This document shows positions 8,654 to 16,162 of a stretch of 45,600 nucleotides of DNA, one piece after another. Origin of the DNA: an uncultured Bacteroidales bacterium (lineage in GTDB: Bacteria; Bacteroidota; Bacteroidia; Bacteroidales; F082); the NCBI GenBank assembly GCA_937906455.1, contig CALCYT010000032.1, positions 1 to 45,600 of the forward strand. Reading direction: 5' to 3'. Within the stretch, counting starts at the first letter, position 1. Each line of letters opens with the position of its first letter. The translations under genes were made by a program, and so were the position numbers. A model generated the notes under the pieces. That model searched no databases and had not been told where the DNA came from. It worked only from the letters and a program-made list of their open reading frames with translations.

Positions 8654-9946
8654 TTACAGTCCGAATGTTTTCGCTATTTCTCCCACCATGTCGATCTTCT
8701 CCCAAGCAAAAAACTCCACGTTTTTGTACGTCTTCCCGTTCTCCTCGAAGGTGTCTTTGTCTTTGTACATCACCTCTACCTTTGCGGTGAACGGGTCGCG
8801 ACCGAAGTGACCGTACGACGCCGTGGCCTCGAAGATAGGGTTCTTCAGTCCGAAGCGCTTCACGATGGCATACGGACGGAGGTCGAACAGCGTCATCAGC
8901 CTTTCGGCGATTTCAGCGTCGCCCATCTTCTTGCCGTTAGCGTCTTTCACGTGAGCTGTGCCGTAGGTGTTCACGTAAAATCCCACAGGCTGTGCCACAC
9001 CGATGGCGTAGGCAATCTGCACAAGAGCCTCGTCGCAAACGCCTGCCGCCACAATGTTTTTCGCTATATGGCGCGCCGCGTATGCCGCCGAGCGGTCAAC
9101 TTTGGAGGAGTCTTTTCCCGAAAATGCACCGCCGCCGTGTGCGCCACGACCGCCGTAAGTGTCAACGATGATTTTACGGCCTGTGAGACCCGTGTCGCCG
9201 TGAGGTCCGCCGATGACGAACTTGCCCGTCGGGTTGACAAAGAGTTTCATGTCGGACTTGAATAGGTTTCTAACCCGTTGAGGCAGAAGCCTTTTCACTC
9301 GCGGAAGCAAGATGGTGCGCACGTCATGCTCTATTTTCTCAATCATGGCGGCGTCATCGTCCATAAACTCGTCATGCTGAGTGGAGATGACGATGGTGTC
9401 GATGCGCAGCGGCTTCCAGTTGTTGCCGTATTCCACCGTGACCTGCGACTTCGCGTCGGGACGGAGATATTTCATGCGCTTGCCTTCGCGACGAATCTTG
9501 GCAAGCTCAAGCAGAAGCATGTGTGACAGCACTATGGTGAGCGGCATGTATTCCGGCGTCTCCTTGCAGGCGTAGCCGAACATCATGCCCTGGTCGCCGG
9601 CACCTTGTTCCTCGACACTTTGACGCTCCACGCCGCGGTTGATGTCCTGCGACTGGCCGTGAATGGCCGACAACACCCCGCACGACTTGCTGTCGAACTG
9701 GTATTCCGCCTTGGTGTAGCCGATGCGCTCGATGACACGACGCGCAGTGCCTTGGATGTCAACATATCCGTTTGATTTGACCTCGCCTGCCACGACGGTG
9801 AGACCTGTGGTCACCAGCGTCTCGCAAGCCACCTTCGATTCCGGGTCCTGACGAAGCATCTCGTCGAGGACGGCATCCGAAATCTGATCGGCCACCTTGT
9901 CTGGATGGCCTTCTGATACTGATTCTGATGTGAAATAATAACCCAT
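8654..9946 (-). CDS. metK: S-adenosylmethionine synthase
   Basis: 430 residues, full length. It joins methionine and ATP to give S-adenosylmethionine in the cytosol. The start MGYYFTSESVSEGHPDKVADQ is the canonical N-terminus. GAGDQGMMFGYA (the ATP-binding signature) and GGGAFSGKD (the P-loop-like signature) are both present, as is GGPHGDTGLTGRK. The gene has its own promoter about 170 bp upstream. Its leader carries short AGAAGTC repeats but no recognisable SAM riboswitch. Its 3' end meets the GxxExxY cassette. Confidence 0.97.
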   Translation of the reverse strand: MGYYFTSESVSEGHPDKVADQISDAVLDEMLRQDPESKVACETLVTTGLTVVAGEVKSNGYVDIQGTARRVIERIGYTKAEYQFDSKSCGVLSAIHGQSQDINRGVERQSVEEQGAGDQGMMFGYACKETPEYMPLTIVLSHMLLLELAKIRREGKRMKYLRPDAKSQVTVEYGNNWKPLRIDTIVISTQHDEFMDDDAAMIEKIEHDVRTILLPRVKRLLPQRVRNLFKSDMKLFVNPTGKFVIGGPHGDTGLTGRKIIVDTYGGRGAHGGGAFSGKDSSKVDRSAAYAARHIAKNIVAAGVCDEALVQIAYAIGVAQPVGFYVNTYGTAHVKDANGKKMGDAEIAERLMTLFDLRPYAIVKRFGLKNPIFEATASYGHFGRDPFTAKVEVMYKDKDTFEENGKTYKNVEFFAWEKIDMVGEIAKTFGL

Positions 9947-10287
9947 TTTTATTTTAATTTAGAAGCCAAGAGACAGAAGTCAGAAGTCAGAATCTTTCTT
10001 CCAGCTCAGCTTTTGTTAATAAATATGGATAATTTGAGATTGTAAAAAGAAATACTGTTTTAGCATTTTTTTCTTGTGGTTGCAATCAATCAAATCTGTC
10101 CACGTGAAATTTTTGCAAAGATACGAATAATTTTGACATGACGCAGCCGTTTTACGGAAATAATTTTTCTCCCACTGACTTCTCTGATATTACCGTAATT
10201 TGCACTTCTCGAAAAGCATTTTTTTATTTTTTTGCACTTTGTGAAGTGCAATAGTAATTTTTTTATTATTTTTGCAAAAAAATTATC
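9947..10287. promoter_or_regulatory. Divergent intergenic region between metK and the ATPase gene
   Basis: A minus-strand -7 element TATCTTTG (10123-10116) would give metK a leader of about 165 nt. That leader includes AGAAGTC tandem units near 9975-9996. A plus-strand TATTTTTG (10267-10274) lies 13 bp before the ATPase start. A perfect palindrome TTGCACTT-TGTG-AAGTGCAA is at 10232-10251, and a degraded copy (TTGCACTTCTCGAAAAGC) is at 10200-10217. No gene is seen. Confidence 0.55.
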
Positions 10288-11463
10288 ATGGAAACATTAT
10301 TTGAATCATTCAGACTATTGCTTGAGATTACTCCGACTGACTATATTCGGAGCTTTCATGACAAAATCAATTGGAGAAACAGGCTAATCGGGTTGGTCGG
10401 ACAGAAAGGTGTGGGAAAATCAACACTTCTGTTGCAGCACATCAAGAAATTTGACAATATTGGCGAGACTTTATATGTTCAGGCTGACGACATGTATTTC
10501 TCAGCTCATGGTTTGTATGATACGGCTTACGATTTCTTCAAGCGTGGCGGGAAACGGTTTTATATTGATGAAATCCACAAATACAAGGGGTGGTCAACAG
10601 AAATCAAGATGATTTACGACAAGTTGCCAATGATGTCGGTCGTCTATTCCGGCAGTTCGCTTTTAGCTTTAAAAAAAGTAAATTCCGCCGATCTGAGCCG
10701 TCGAGCCATTGAATATACCATGCCGGGATTATCTTTCAGGGAATATCTGAATATTTCTTTTGGATGGAATTTAAAAACAGCTTCTCTTGACGAGATTTTA
10801 CATGGGAAAGTTGATTTTCCTTACGGAGAACATCGTCCCATCAAATATTTTGAACAGTATTGCCATAACGGCTTTTATCCATTTTTCAAAGAAGAAGATT
10901 ATTATTTAAGGCTTAAACAGGCAATAAACGAGACGGTCGAGCATGACATACCAAATTATGCCGAAATGCCTGTGGCTTCGGCTGCAAAACTAAAAAAACT
11001 CATGTATGTTCTTGCTAACAGTGTGCCATTCAAGCCAAATTACAGCAAGTTGGCACAGGAACTGGAAATCGGGCGAAACCAGCTGCCTGAATACATAGAG
11101 TATCTTGAAAAATCGAGATTATTCAATGTTTTGAAAGAAAAAGGCTCAAGCGACAACATTTTACGAAAGGTCGAAAAGCTATATCTCAACAACAGCAATA
11201 TAGCATACGCCATATCTGACACCAAACCCGACACAGGAAACATCCGAGAGACAATGTTTCTCACATGGATGCGCGAGACGCACAACGTGACAGCGTCTTC
11301 CATCTCCGATTTCGAAATCGACGGAATAACATTTGAAGTCGGAGGGAAGAACAAGAAAGGCGACCAGATTAAAGACATGAACGACGCTTATCTTGTAAAA
11401 GACAATATCGAATACGCCGTCGGCAATTCAATACCGATTTGGATGTTCGGGTTTGTGTATTGA
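10288..11463 (+). CDS. AAA-family ATPase with DUF4143-type C-terminus
   Basis: 391 residues. Walker A is GQKGVGKSTLL at about residues 38-48, and a Walker B-like strand RFYIDEIHKY is near residues 90-99. The middle carries a winged-helix-like region, and the C-terminal part (EVGGKNKKGDQIKDM and the end IPIWMFGFVY) matches the DUF4143 half of this common Bacteroidota ATPase family. Members are usually accessory genes of unknown role, sometimes suggested to take part in defence or DNA interaction. The gene stands alone, bracketed by short TTGCACTTC-type motifs upstream (10200, 10232) and downstream (11510). Confidence 0.85.
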   Translation: METLFESFRLLLEITPTDYIRSFHDKINWRNRLIGLVGQKGVGKSTLLLQHIKKFDNIGETLYVQADDMYFSAHGLYDTAYDFFKRGGKRFYIDEIHKYKGWSTEIKMIYDKLPMMSVVYSGSSLLALKKVNSADLSRRAIEYTMPGLSFREYLNISFGWNLKTASLDEILHGKVDFPYGEHRPIKYFEQYCHNGFYPFFKEEDYYLRLKQAINETVEHDIPNYAEMPVASAAKLKKLMYVLANSVPFKPNYSKLAQELEIGRNQLPEYIEYLEKSRLFNVLKEKGSSDNILRKVEKLYLNNSNIAYAISDTKPDTGNIRETMFLTWMRETHNVTASSISDFEIDGITFEVGGKNKKGDQIKDMNDAYLVKDNIEYAVGNSIPIWMFGFVY

Positions 11464-11526
11464 TTTTTTCAGACCTGATTAACAAGATTTACAGGATTCC
11501 AGCCAATAATTGCACTTCGCGAAAAC

Positions 11527-11592
11527 ACCAGCGGCGGCCTTAATGCCCTTAATGGCGTTAAGGGCATTAACGGCATTAAGGCCGCCGCTGGT
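11527..11592. repeat. Large nested inverted repeat downstream of the lipoprotein gene
   Basis: Two perfect 21-bp arms (11527-11547 and 11572-11592) enclose a 24-nt loop, and a second possible stem GCCCTTAA/TTAAGGGC competes with it inside. It lies 21 bp beyond the stop codon of the lipoprotein gene and 63 bp beyond the ATPase stop. There is no T-run on either side, so it is not a standard terminator. A structured inverted repeat in this place is also a known feature next to variable regions of diversity-generating retroelements. Confidence 0.85.
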
Positions 11593-11613
11593 TGGGGAGG
11601 TAAATCCTATGAA

Positions 11614-12900
11614 CTACAACCCGACGACGAGGCGCACCGAGTACCCGTCGTACCGAGTGCTGTTGACCTGAGGAGAGAAAAGCCCGGAGTAGAAGCCCAC
11701 GTCGTACGCGCGGTCCGCATTGCTGGCCGTGGACGACCAGTAGCCCCCGTAGGAACCGGCATCGTACACCGTAGTGCCATCCCGGTAGCCCGCCGCGGGC
11801 AGGAACACGCATCCCATGCCCTCGAGAGCAGTCCACTGAGCGGCGGTACACTTTGTAGCCCAATCACTCGACCCGTTCACAGCACCGGCAGTTGTCACCT
11901 TATCGGATCCTATGTCAACACCGTCGGGGAACACGATGACGCCGTTCACGCTGGTGCCGTCGGTGTTGATAGTGGCTTCGGTGTAACGGGCTTGAGAGGT
12001 CCCGAACACAGTGCCGCCAGCGGTGCGGGTGTTGAACAGATACACCCACTCGTCTTTTGTCAGCGTCCGCCAGGTGTCGGCGGTGTTGCCGCCGTTGGAA
12101 ATTGCGTTGTGACCCCAGTCGGCCTTACCTGTCTGGTCGTTTAAATTGTATGTATCGCCGCCGTATGCATAATAATCAGAATAGTTAGTGATTGTGCTCC
12201 AAGGTTGGTAGCACACAGCACCGTGGTTGTAGCCGCTTGTTCCCCAACCAAAGAGGTCTATCCAGCCGCTGTAGGTTGAAGAGATGTGGGAATTGTCGCT
12301 GCCGCTTATTGTTCCGCCATAATTACCCCAGTAATCTGGCGTTTGTGAACCCACATAATCCCACTGGTACTCAGCAAATCGCCAAGTGTTTGTTGAGGCT
12401 TGGTATTGCAGGTTTCCTTGCGAGAAATACACTTGTTGTGTGGCGCTTACAGAAAATAATCCAGCCGCCGCCCCTTCCGGAGTAGTATTCAATGCACTTG
12501 TCGTAAATGATTTTTCGCTACCATAATAATACTCTAAACCCCGCAAGGCATACGCCTTCACATAATACTTTGTGTTTGGTTCAAGTCCTGTTATTTTGCA
12601 CACAAAAGGCGCGCCCCATTCGGTTGTTGAAAGACGCGCGTCCTCCACCGTGGGATTGTTTTCCGCACTCCAGCACACCCCTATCTCACTCAACGAGAGA
12701 CCCTGGGTTACAATGGCATCACCTCCGCATACCGCCGTCGTCGCTGTTATACCCTGCGGATTGTATGTGGTGACCCTCACGTCGCTACTTGTGTTGCCTC
12801 CTCCAGAATTAGATGCGCTGTCGGAAGACTTTTTGCAGCTTGTAGTTATGGCAAGAATCACTGCTAATGTGACAGATAATAATTTTATAATCTTTTTCAT
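11614..12900 (-). CDS. Surface lipoprotein with C-type-lectin-like variable C-terminus
   Basis: 428 residues. The lipoprotein signal peptide ends in ITTSCKK (Cys 22), followed by a Ser/Gly-rich spacer. Next comes a fibronectin-III-like domain (about 40-130, ending KAYALRGLEYYYGSEKSFTT). The large C-terminal domain contains LFGWGTSGYN, WRTLTKDEWVYLF and GCVFLPAAGYR, and ends GYWSST...GYSVRLV. This resembles DUF1566 / Fibrobacter major-paralogue domains, which fold like C-type lectins. The last ~55 codons are dominated by NNY codons, with GAC, TAC, GGC and AGC at positions expected to vary, as in DGR target genes. A leader with a -7 element at 12995-12988 precedes it. Confidence 0.8.
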   Translation of the reverse strand: MKKIIKLLSVTLAVILAITTSCKKSSDSASNSGGGNTSSDVRVTTYNPQGITATTAVCGGDAIVTQGLSLSEIGVCWSAENNPTVEDARLSTTEWGAPFVCKITGLEPNTKYYVKAYALRGLEYYYGSEKSFTTSALNTTPEGAAAGLFSVSATQQVYFSQGNLQYQASTNTWRFAEYQWDYVGSQTPDYWGNYGGTISGSDNSHISSTYSGWIDLFGWGTSGYNHGAVCYQPWSTITNYSDYYAYGGDTYNLNDQTGKADWGHNAISNGGNTADTWRTLTKDEWVYLFNTRTAGGTVFGTSQARYTEATINTDGTSVNGVIVFPDGVDIGSDKVTTAGAVNGSSDWATKCTAAQWTALEGMGCVFLPAAGYRDGTTVYDAGSYGGYWSSTASNADRAYDVGFYSGLFSPQVNSTRYDGYSVRLVVGL

Positions 12901-12932
12901 CTCAACATCCCTTTATCCGTGTTGGGAGCAAC
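12901..12932 (-). promoter_or_regulatory. Conserved leader motif before the lipoprotein gene
   Basis: The 32 nt just before the ATG read GTTGCTCCCAACACGGAT and continue to AAAGGG. A copy with GTTGCTCCCGACACGGAT lies exactly 32 nt before the original ATG of the TM2 gene at 20419. GTTG-CTCC-CRAC can form a small hairpin in both, with the one change tolerated by G-U pairing. Confidence 0.6.
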
Positions 12933-12987
12933 TTTTTTAATTCTGAATTGTCAATAAAATGGAAATGGTTTCACCCAATTCCATTCG

Positions 12988-12995
12988 CAAATTTA
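12988..12995 (-). promoter_or_regulatory. Lipoprotein promoter, -7 element
   Basis: TAAATTTG on the minus strand matches TAnnTTTG and would give a leader of roughly 80 nt that contains the conserved GTTGCTCCC motif. Confidence 0.45.
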
Positions 12996-13036
12996 TAAAA
13001 AATTATTATATGTGACGCTTTTTCGAAAAATTTTTG

Positions 13037-13044
13037 TAATTTTG
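13037..13044 (+). promoter_or_regulatory. Promoter of the first mntA-hepT pair, -7 element
   Basis: TAATTTTG followed by C lies 17 bp before the ATG at 13062 and fits the Bacteroidota -7 consensus. Confidence 0.5.
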
Positions 13045-13061
13045 CAGAAGAAATAACAACA

Positions 13062-13364
13062 ATGAAGACACAACAGGAATATATCAACATTCTGAAAAGC
13101 CATGCAGCCGAGTTGAAAAACAAGTTCGGCATAAGCTATATGCGCTTGTTCGGTTCGGTTGCTCGCGACGACCACAACGAGGACAGCGATGTTGATGTTT
13201 TTGTTGTGATGCCTGCGAATGCGTACAATTTGTGCGCCGCAGCGGATTATTTGGAGGATATTTTAGGCACAAATGTCGATTTGATCCGTAAACACGATAA
13301 CATGAGGCCATTCTTTTTAAACCAAATCATGAAATATGGAATCGATATCTTTGGAACAGCGTGA
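13062..13364 (+). CDS. mntA: MntA-type minimal nucleotidyltransferase antitoxin (module 1)
   Basis: 100 residues. The minimal nucleotidyltransferase signature GSX10DXD is intact: GSVARDDHNEDSDVD near residues 31-45, with a further acidic pocket residue expected at VDLIRKHD. In studied MntA/HepT pairs this enzyme attaches AMP to a tyrosine of the HEPN toxin and silences it. The gene overlaps the downstream HEPN gene by 29 bp, which suggests coupled translation. Confidence 0.88.
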   Translation: MKTQQEYINILKSHAAELKNKFGISYMRLFGSVARDDHNEDSDVDVFVVMPANAYNLCAAADYLEDILGTNVDLIRKHDNMRPFFLNQIMKYGIDIFGTA

Positions 13365-13722
13365 AGTCGTAATAGACACTTTACATCAGATTAAAATGTC
13401 TATCGAGAACCTTCTTCTATGGAATGAAGGGATTAAAGACATGAACGTCCTTTTGTCATCTTCTGGCGGGATGCAAGACCTTGCCGGCAATTGCATGACT
13501 ATCATGATAATAGGTGAGGGTTTCAGAAAAATCGACAAAATGACAGATGGAAAACTGCTTATTTTAAGACCAGAAATCCCTTGGCGACAGGTTTTCGGTT
13601 TAAGGAATCGAATCGCCCACGGCTATTTCGACATCGATATTGATATCATTTCCGAAGTGATTAACAATAATCTGAAGCCTCTGCTTGAGGCGACAGAGTT
13701 TTTCTTGGATTATTTGAAGTAA
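13336..13722 (+). CDS. hepT: HepT-type HEPN toxin RNase (module 1)
   Basis: 128 residues, all-helical. The HEPN ribonuclease motif RX4HXY is intact as RNRIAHGYF near residues 94-102; the Tyr is the residue AMPylated by MntA in known pairs. The start ATG lies inside the end of the mntA gene. The stop codon TAA directly abuts the stop codon of gldA on the other strand, with no spacer, so the two transcripts run into each other. Confidence 0.87.
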   Translation: MESISLEQREVVIDTLHQIKMSIENLLLWNEGIKDMNVLLSSSGGMQDLAGNCMTIMIIGEGFRKIDKMTDGKLLILRPEIPWRQVFGLRNRIAHGYFDIDIDIISEVINNNLKPLLEATEFFLDYLK

Positions 13723-14445
13723 TTATTTCGTCAGCACCTGGAAAACCTCCTCGATGCTGGCGTCTTTGCTGTGCATCACGCTCATCTTGATGTTCTCAAC
13801 GCTGTCGTTAGCCACCACCACACCTTTATTAATAATGACGATACGCGGACACATTGCCTCCACCTCCTGCATGATATGAGTCGAGAGAAGCACGGTTTTT
13901 TCTTTTCCTAATTCTGTGATAAGTCCGCGAATTTCAACAAGTTGGTTAGGGTCGAGACCCGATGTCGGCTCGTCGAGAATCAGCACTGAAGGGTTGTGCA
14001 TCATGGCTTGGGCGAGTCCCACGCGCTGACGGTAGCCTTTCGACAGGGCGCCGATTTTCTTGCGCATCTCGACGGTGAGACCTGTCTTTTCAATCATCTC
14101 GTCAATACGGTTCTTTGCTTCTTTGCCTGTAATATGATGAATACCGGCAACGAACTCGAGATATTCGCGCACGTACATGTCGAGGTAAAGGGGATTATGT
14201 TCAGGCAGATAGCCTACGCGTTGGCGCACCTCCATCGGGTTGTCGATGGTGTCGAAGCCTTCAACGGAGACGGTGCCTTCGGTCTGCGGGATGAAGCAGG
14301 TTATGATCTTCATCAGCGTTGATTTTCCTGCGCCATTCGGGCCCAGCAGACCCACAATACAGCCTTTTTCGATGTCTAAATTCACATCATTCAGTGCCAG
14401 CTGCCGGTCATAGCGTTTCGTTACGTGGTTTATCTTTATTGACAT
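13723..14445 (-). CDS. gldA: ABC transporter ATP-binding protein, GldA type
   Basis: 240 residues. Walker A GPNGAGKST at about residues 35-43, signature LSKGYRQRVGLAQA near 131-144, Walker B VLILDEPTSGLDP near 151-163, and the switch His in LLSTHIMQEVEAM. The stretch VGYLPEHNPLYLDMYVREYL is characteristic of GldA, the ATPase of the GldAFG transporter linked to gliding in Bacteroidota. It is also kept in non-gliding members. The permease genes gldF and gldG are not in the window. It follows a second MNT-HEPN module by 14 bp on the same strand and may share its transcript. Confidence 0.88.
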   Translation of the reverse strand: MSIKINHVTKRYDRQLALNDVNLDIEKGCIVGLLGPNGAGKSTLMKIITCFIPQTEGTVSVEGFDTIDNPMEVRQRVGYLPEHNPLYLDMYVREYLEFVAGIHHITGKEAKNRIDEMIEKTGLTVEMRKKIGALSKGYRQRVGLAQAMMHNPSVLILDEPTSGLDPNQLVEIRGLITELGKEKTVLLSTHIMQEVEAMCPRIVIINKGVVVANDSVENIKMSVMHSKDASIEEVFQVLTK

Positions 14446-14459
14446 GATAGCTCCCGAGG

Positions 14460-14804
14460 TTAAAGGTTACTGATATATTCTTCCACCTGTGCTTTCAATG
14501 GTGGCAAATCTTCTGTAATCACAGACCAAAGCACATCCTTGTTAATTTGATAATAATCATGAACAAGGACATGACGCATCTTCTCAATCACTTTCCATGG
14601 AGTTTGAGGATGGTTTTCCTTGAATTCCAAACTCAATTTATAAACTGCTTCACCAATAATCTGAATGTTATAAACCGTAGCATGAAGATGCAACAAATCA
14701 CTATTTAATTGCGCTTGTGTCAATCCATTTGTATAATCTTCCACATGTTGAATTGCGGTAAGAATATGATTCAATCGTTCTTTATCCCTAAGAGGCTCTC
14801 TCAT
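14460..14804 (-). CDS. hepT: HepT-type HEPN toxin RNase (module 2, DUF86)
   Basis: 114 residues from the ATG at 14804 (MREPLRDKERLNHILTAI), the family's usual start; a longer frame runs back into the nucleotidyltransferase gene. DUF86/HepT features are HATVYNIQIIGEAVYKLS and the catalytic RX4HXY as RHVLVHDYY. It belongs to a different HepT subgroup from the copy at 13336. It overlaps its nucleotidyltransferase partner by 17 bp. Confidence 0.88.
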   Translation of the reverse strand: MREPLRDKERLNHILTAIQHVEDYTNGLTQAQLNSDLLHLHATVYNIQIIGEAVYKLSLEFKENHPQTPWKVIEKMRHVLVHDYYQINKDVLWSVITEDLPPLKAQVEEYISNL

Positions 14805-15081
14805 AAACCAAGATTTTATCGCGATTAGCACTTTCTTCGGCAAATGGCAGTAAATCTCCGTCAACAACAAGGTCAACTGAACGGTGGAGCAGGGCTTCAA
14901 GGTCACAAATCATTCCGAAAAATGCCAATCCCATTTTTGTTCCGGGCACAAATGTTATGAGAATATCGACATCGCTGTCAGGATTCTCCTCGCCGCGAGA
15001 ATACGAGCCAAAAACCCATGCTTTGTCTATAGGCTTTGTTTTGAAATACTCCCTTATCGTTTTTTTAACTTTTGCGTCCAT
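14788..15081 (-). CDS. mntA: MntA-type minimal nucleotidyltransferase antitoxin (module 2)
   Basis: 97 residues from the ATG at 15081 (MDAKVKKTIREYF). The GSX10DXD motif is intact as GSYSRGEENPDSDVD, and VDLVVDGDLLPF carries the third acidic position. A -7 element TAATTTTG lies 24 bp upstream (15112-15105, minus strand). Gene order MNT then HEPN is the same as in module 1 but on the opposite strand, so the two modules converge on gldA. Confidence 0.87.
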   Translation of the reverse strand: MDAKVKKTIREYFKTKPIDKAWVFGSYSRGEENPDSDVDILITFVPGTKMGLAFFGMICDLEALLHRSVDLVVDGDLLPFAEESANRDKILVYERAS

Positions 15082-15204
15082 TTTGTCAAAACTGATTTTC
15101 TTTGCAAAATTACAAAATTTCTTCAAATTTCAGCTTGATTTTGTAAAATTTTTCAAAAACTGTCTTAACCTGAAAAATTTGATGTCAAAAAATTAATTTA
15201 TTAA

Positions 15205-15238
15205 TTTGTTTTCCGTATTAAAAAAATTTGTACTTTTG
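15205..15238 (+). promoter_or_regulatory. rplM operon promoter
   Basis: TTTG at 15205-15208 and TACTTTTG at 15231-15238 are separated by 22 bp, a good match to the Bacteroidota -33/-7 promoter. The transcript would have a leader of about 55 nt before rplM. Confidence 0.7.
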
Positions 15239-15301
15239 CAGTCCGAAATTTTAGTAGGGAAAAATAGTGTAAAAAACACAATAAACTAATTAAAAAATTA
15301 A

Positions 15302-15751
15302 ATGGATACATTAAGTTACAAAACAGTGAGCGTCAACAAGGAACACGCCAACAAAAAATGGTGGGTGGTTGACGCCGAGGGTCAGGTTCTTGGCCGCATG
15401 GCACAGGAAATCGCCCAGGTTTTAAGAGGAAAGAGGAAGGCATGCTATACTCCCCACAGTGATTGTGGCGATAATGTCATCGTAATCAATGCCGAGAAAG
15501 TCATCCTCACCGGCAACAAAATGGACAAGAAGGTTTACGTACACTACACGGGTTATCCTGGTGGACAGCGCGTAAGAACCGTGAAGGATCTTCTGAACAA
15601 GAAGCCTATCTTCGTCGTTGAACACGCGGTGAAAGGCATGTTACCTAAGACACGCCTTGGCAGCGCCATCTTCCGTAATCTTTACGTTTATGAAGGGCCG
15701 AATCATCCGCATGAGGCTCAGCAACCACAAGTATTAACAATTAAGAAATGA
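15302..15751 (+). CDS. rplM: Large-subunit ribosomal protein L13
   Basis: 149 residues, normal length. It carries the L13 core: WWVVDAEGQVLGRMAQEIA, GDNVIVINAEKV and KGMLPKTRLG, ending in YVYEGPNHPHEAQQPQ. It is an early assembly protein of the 50S subunit. First gene of the rplM-rpsI-rpsB-tsf operon; its stop TGA overlaps an ATG that could also begin rpsI. Confidence 0.98.
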   Translation: MDTLSYKTVSVNKEHANKKWWVVDAEGQVLGRMAQEIAQVLRGKRKACYTPHSDCGDNVIVINAEKVILTGNKMDKKVYVHYTGYPGGQRVRTVKDLLNKKPIFVVEHAVKGMLPKTRLGSAIFRNLYVYEGPNHPHEAQQPQVLTIKK

Positions 15752-15756
15752 ACATC

Positions 15757-16143
15757 ATGGAAGTAATCAACGCGTTAGGTAGAAGAAAGACAGCCGTCGC
15801 ACGTATTTACATGAAAGCAGGCGAAGGCAAAATTACGGTCAACAAACGTGACTACAAAGAGTATTTCCCGACAAGCATCCTGCATTACGTGGTTGAACAG
15901 CCACTGATGCTCACCGACAACCTCGGGAAGTATGACATCAAGGTCAACCTCGACGGCGGCGGCATCAACGGTCAGGCAGAAGCCCTCCGTCTCGCCATCA
16001 GCCGCGCATTGTGCGAAATCAACGCTGAATATCGTCCTGTCCTGAAAGCCAAAGGTCTGATGCGCCGCGACCCGCGTATGGTCGAGCGTAAGAAACCGGG
16101 ACAGCCAGGTGCACGTAAGAAATTCCAATTCAGCAAACGTTAG
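15757..16143 (+). CDS. rpsI: Small-subunit ribosomal protein S9
   Basis: 128 residues from the ATG at 15757 (MEVINALGRRKTAVARIYM), the usual start in Bacteroidota. An ATG nine bases earlier overlaps the rplM stop and is an alternative. The S9 signature region LDGGGINGQAEALRLAISRAL and the C-terminal tail ending in FQFSKR, which reaches the P-site tRNA, are present. Confidence 0.97.
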   Translation: MEVINALGRRKTAVARIYMKAGEGKITVNKRDYKEYFPTSILHYVVEQPLMLTDNLGKYDIKVNLDGGGINGQAEALRLAISRALCEINAEYRPVLKAKGLMRRDPRMVERKKPGQPGARKKFQFSKR

Positions 16144-16162
16144 TCTATTAAAAGGAAACATC

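Noticed and set aside
9947..10123. SAM riboswitch in the metK leader
   Set aside because: The leader is long enough, but I find no recognisable SAM-I or SAM-II core; it is AT-rich with short AGAAGTC repeats.
12501..12940. Open frames antisense to the lipoprotein gene
   Set aside because: They overlap the N-terminal half of a gene with a clear lipobox and domain pattern and show no family resemblance.
15082..15301. tRNA or ribosomal-protein leader RNA before rplM
   Set aside because: No cloverleaf and no clear helix; the stretch is AT-rich and holds only the two opposed promoters.
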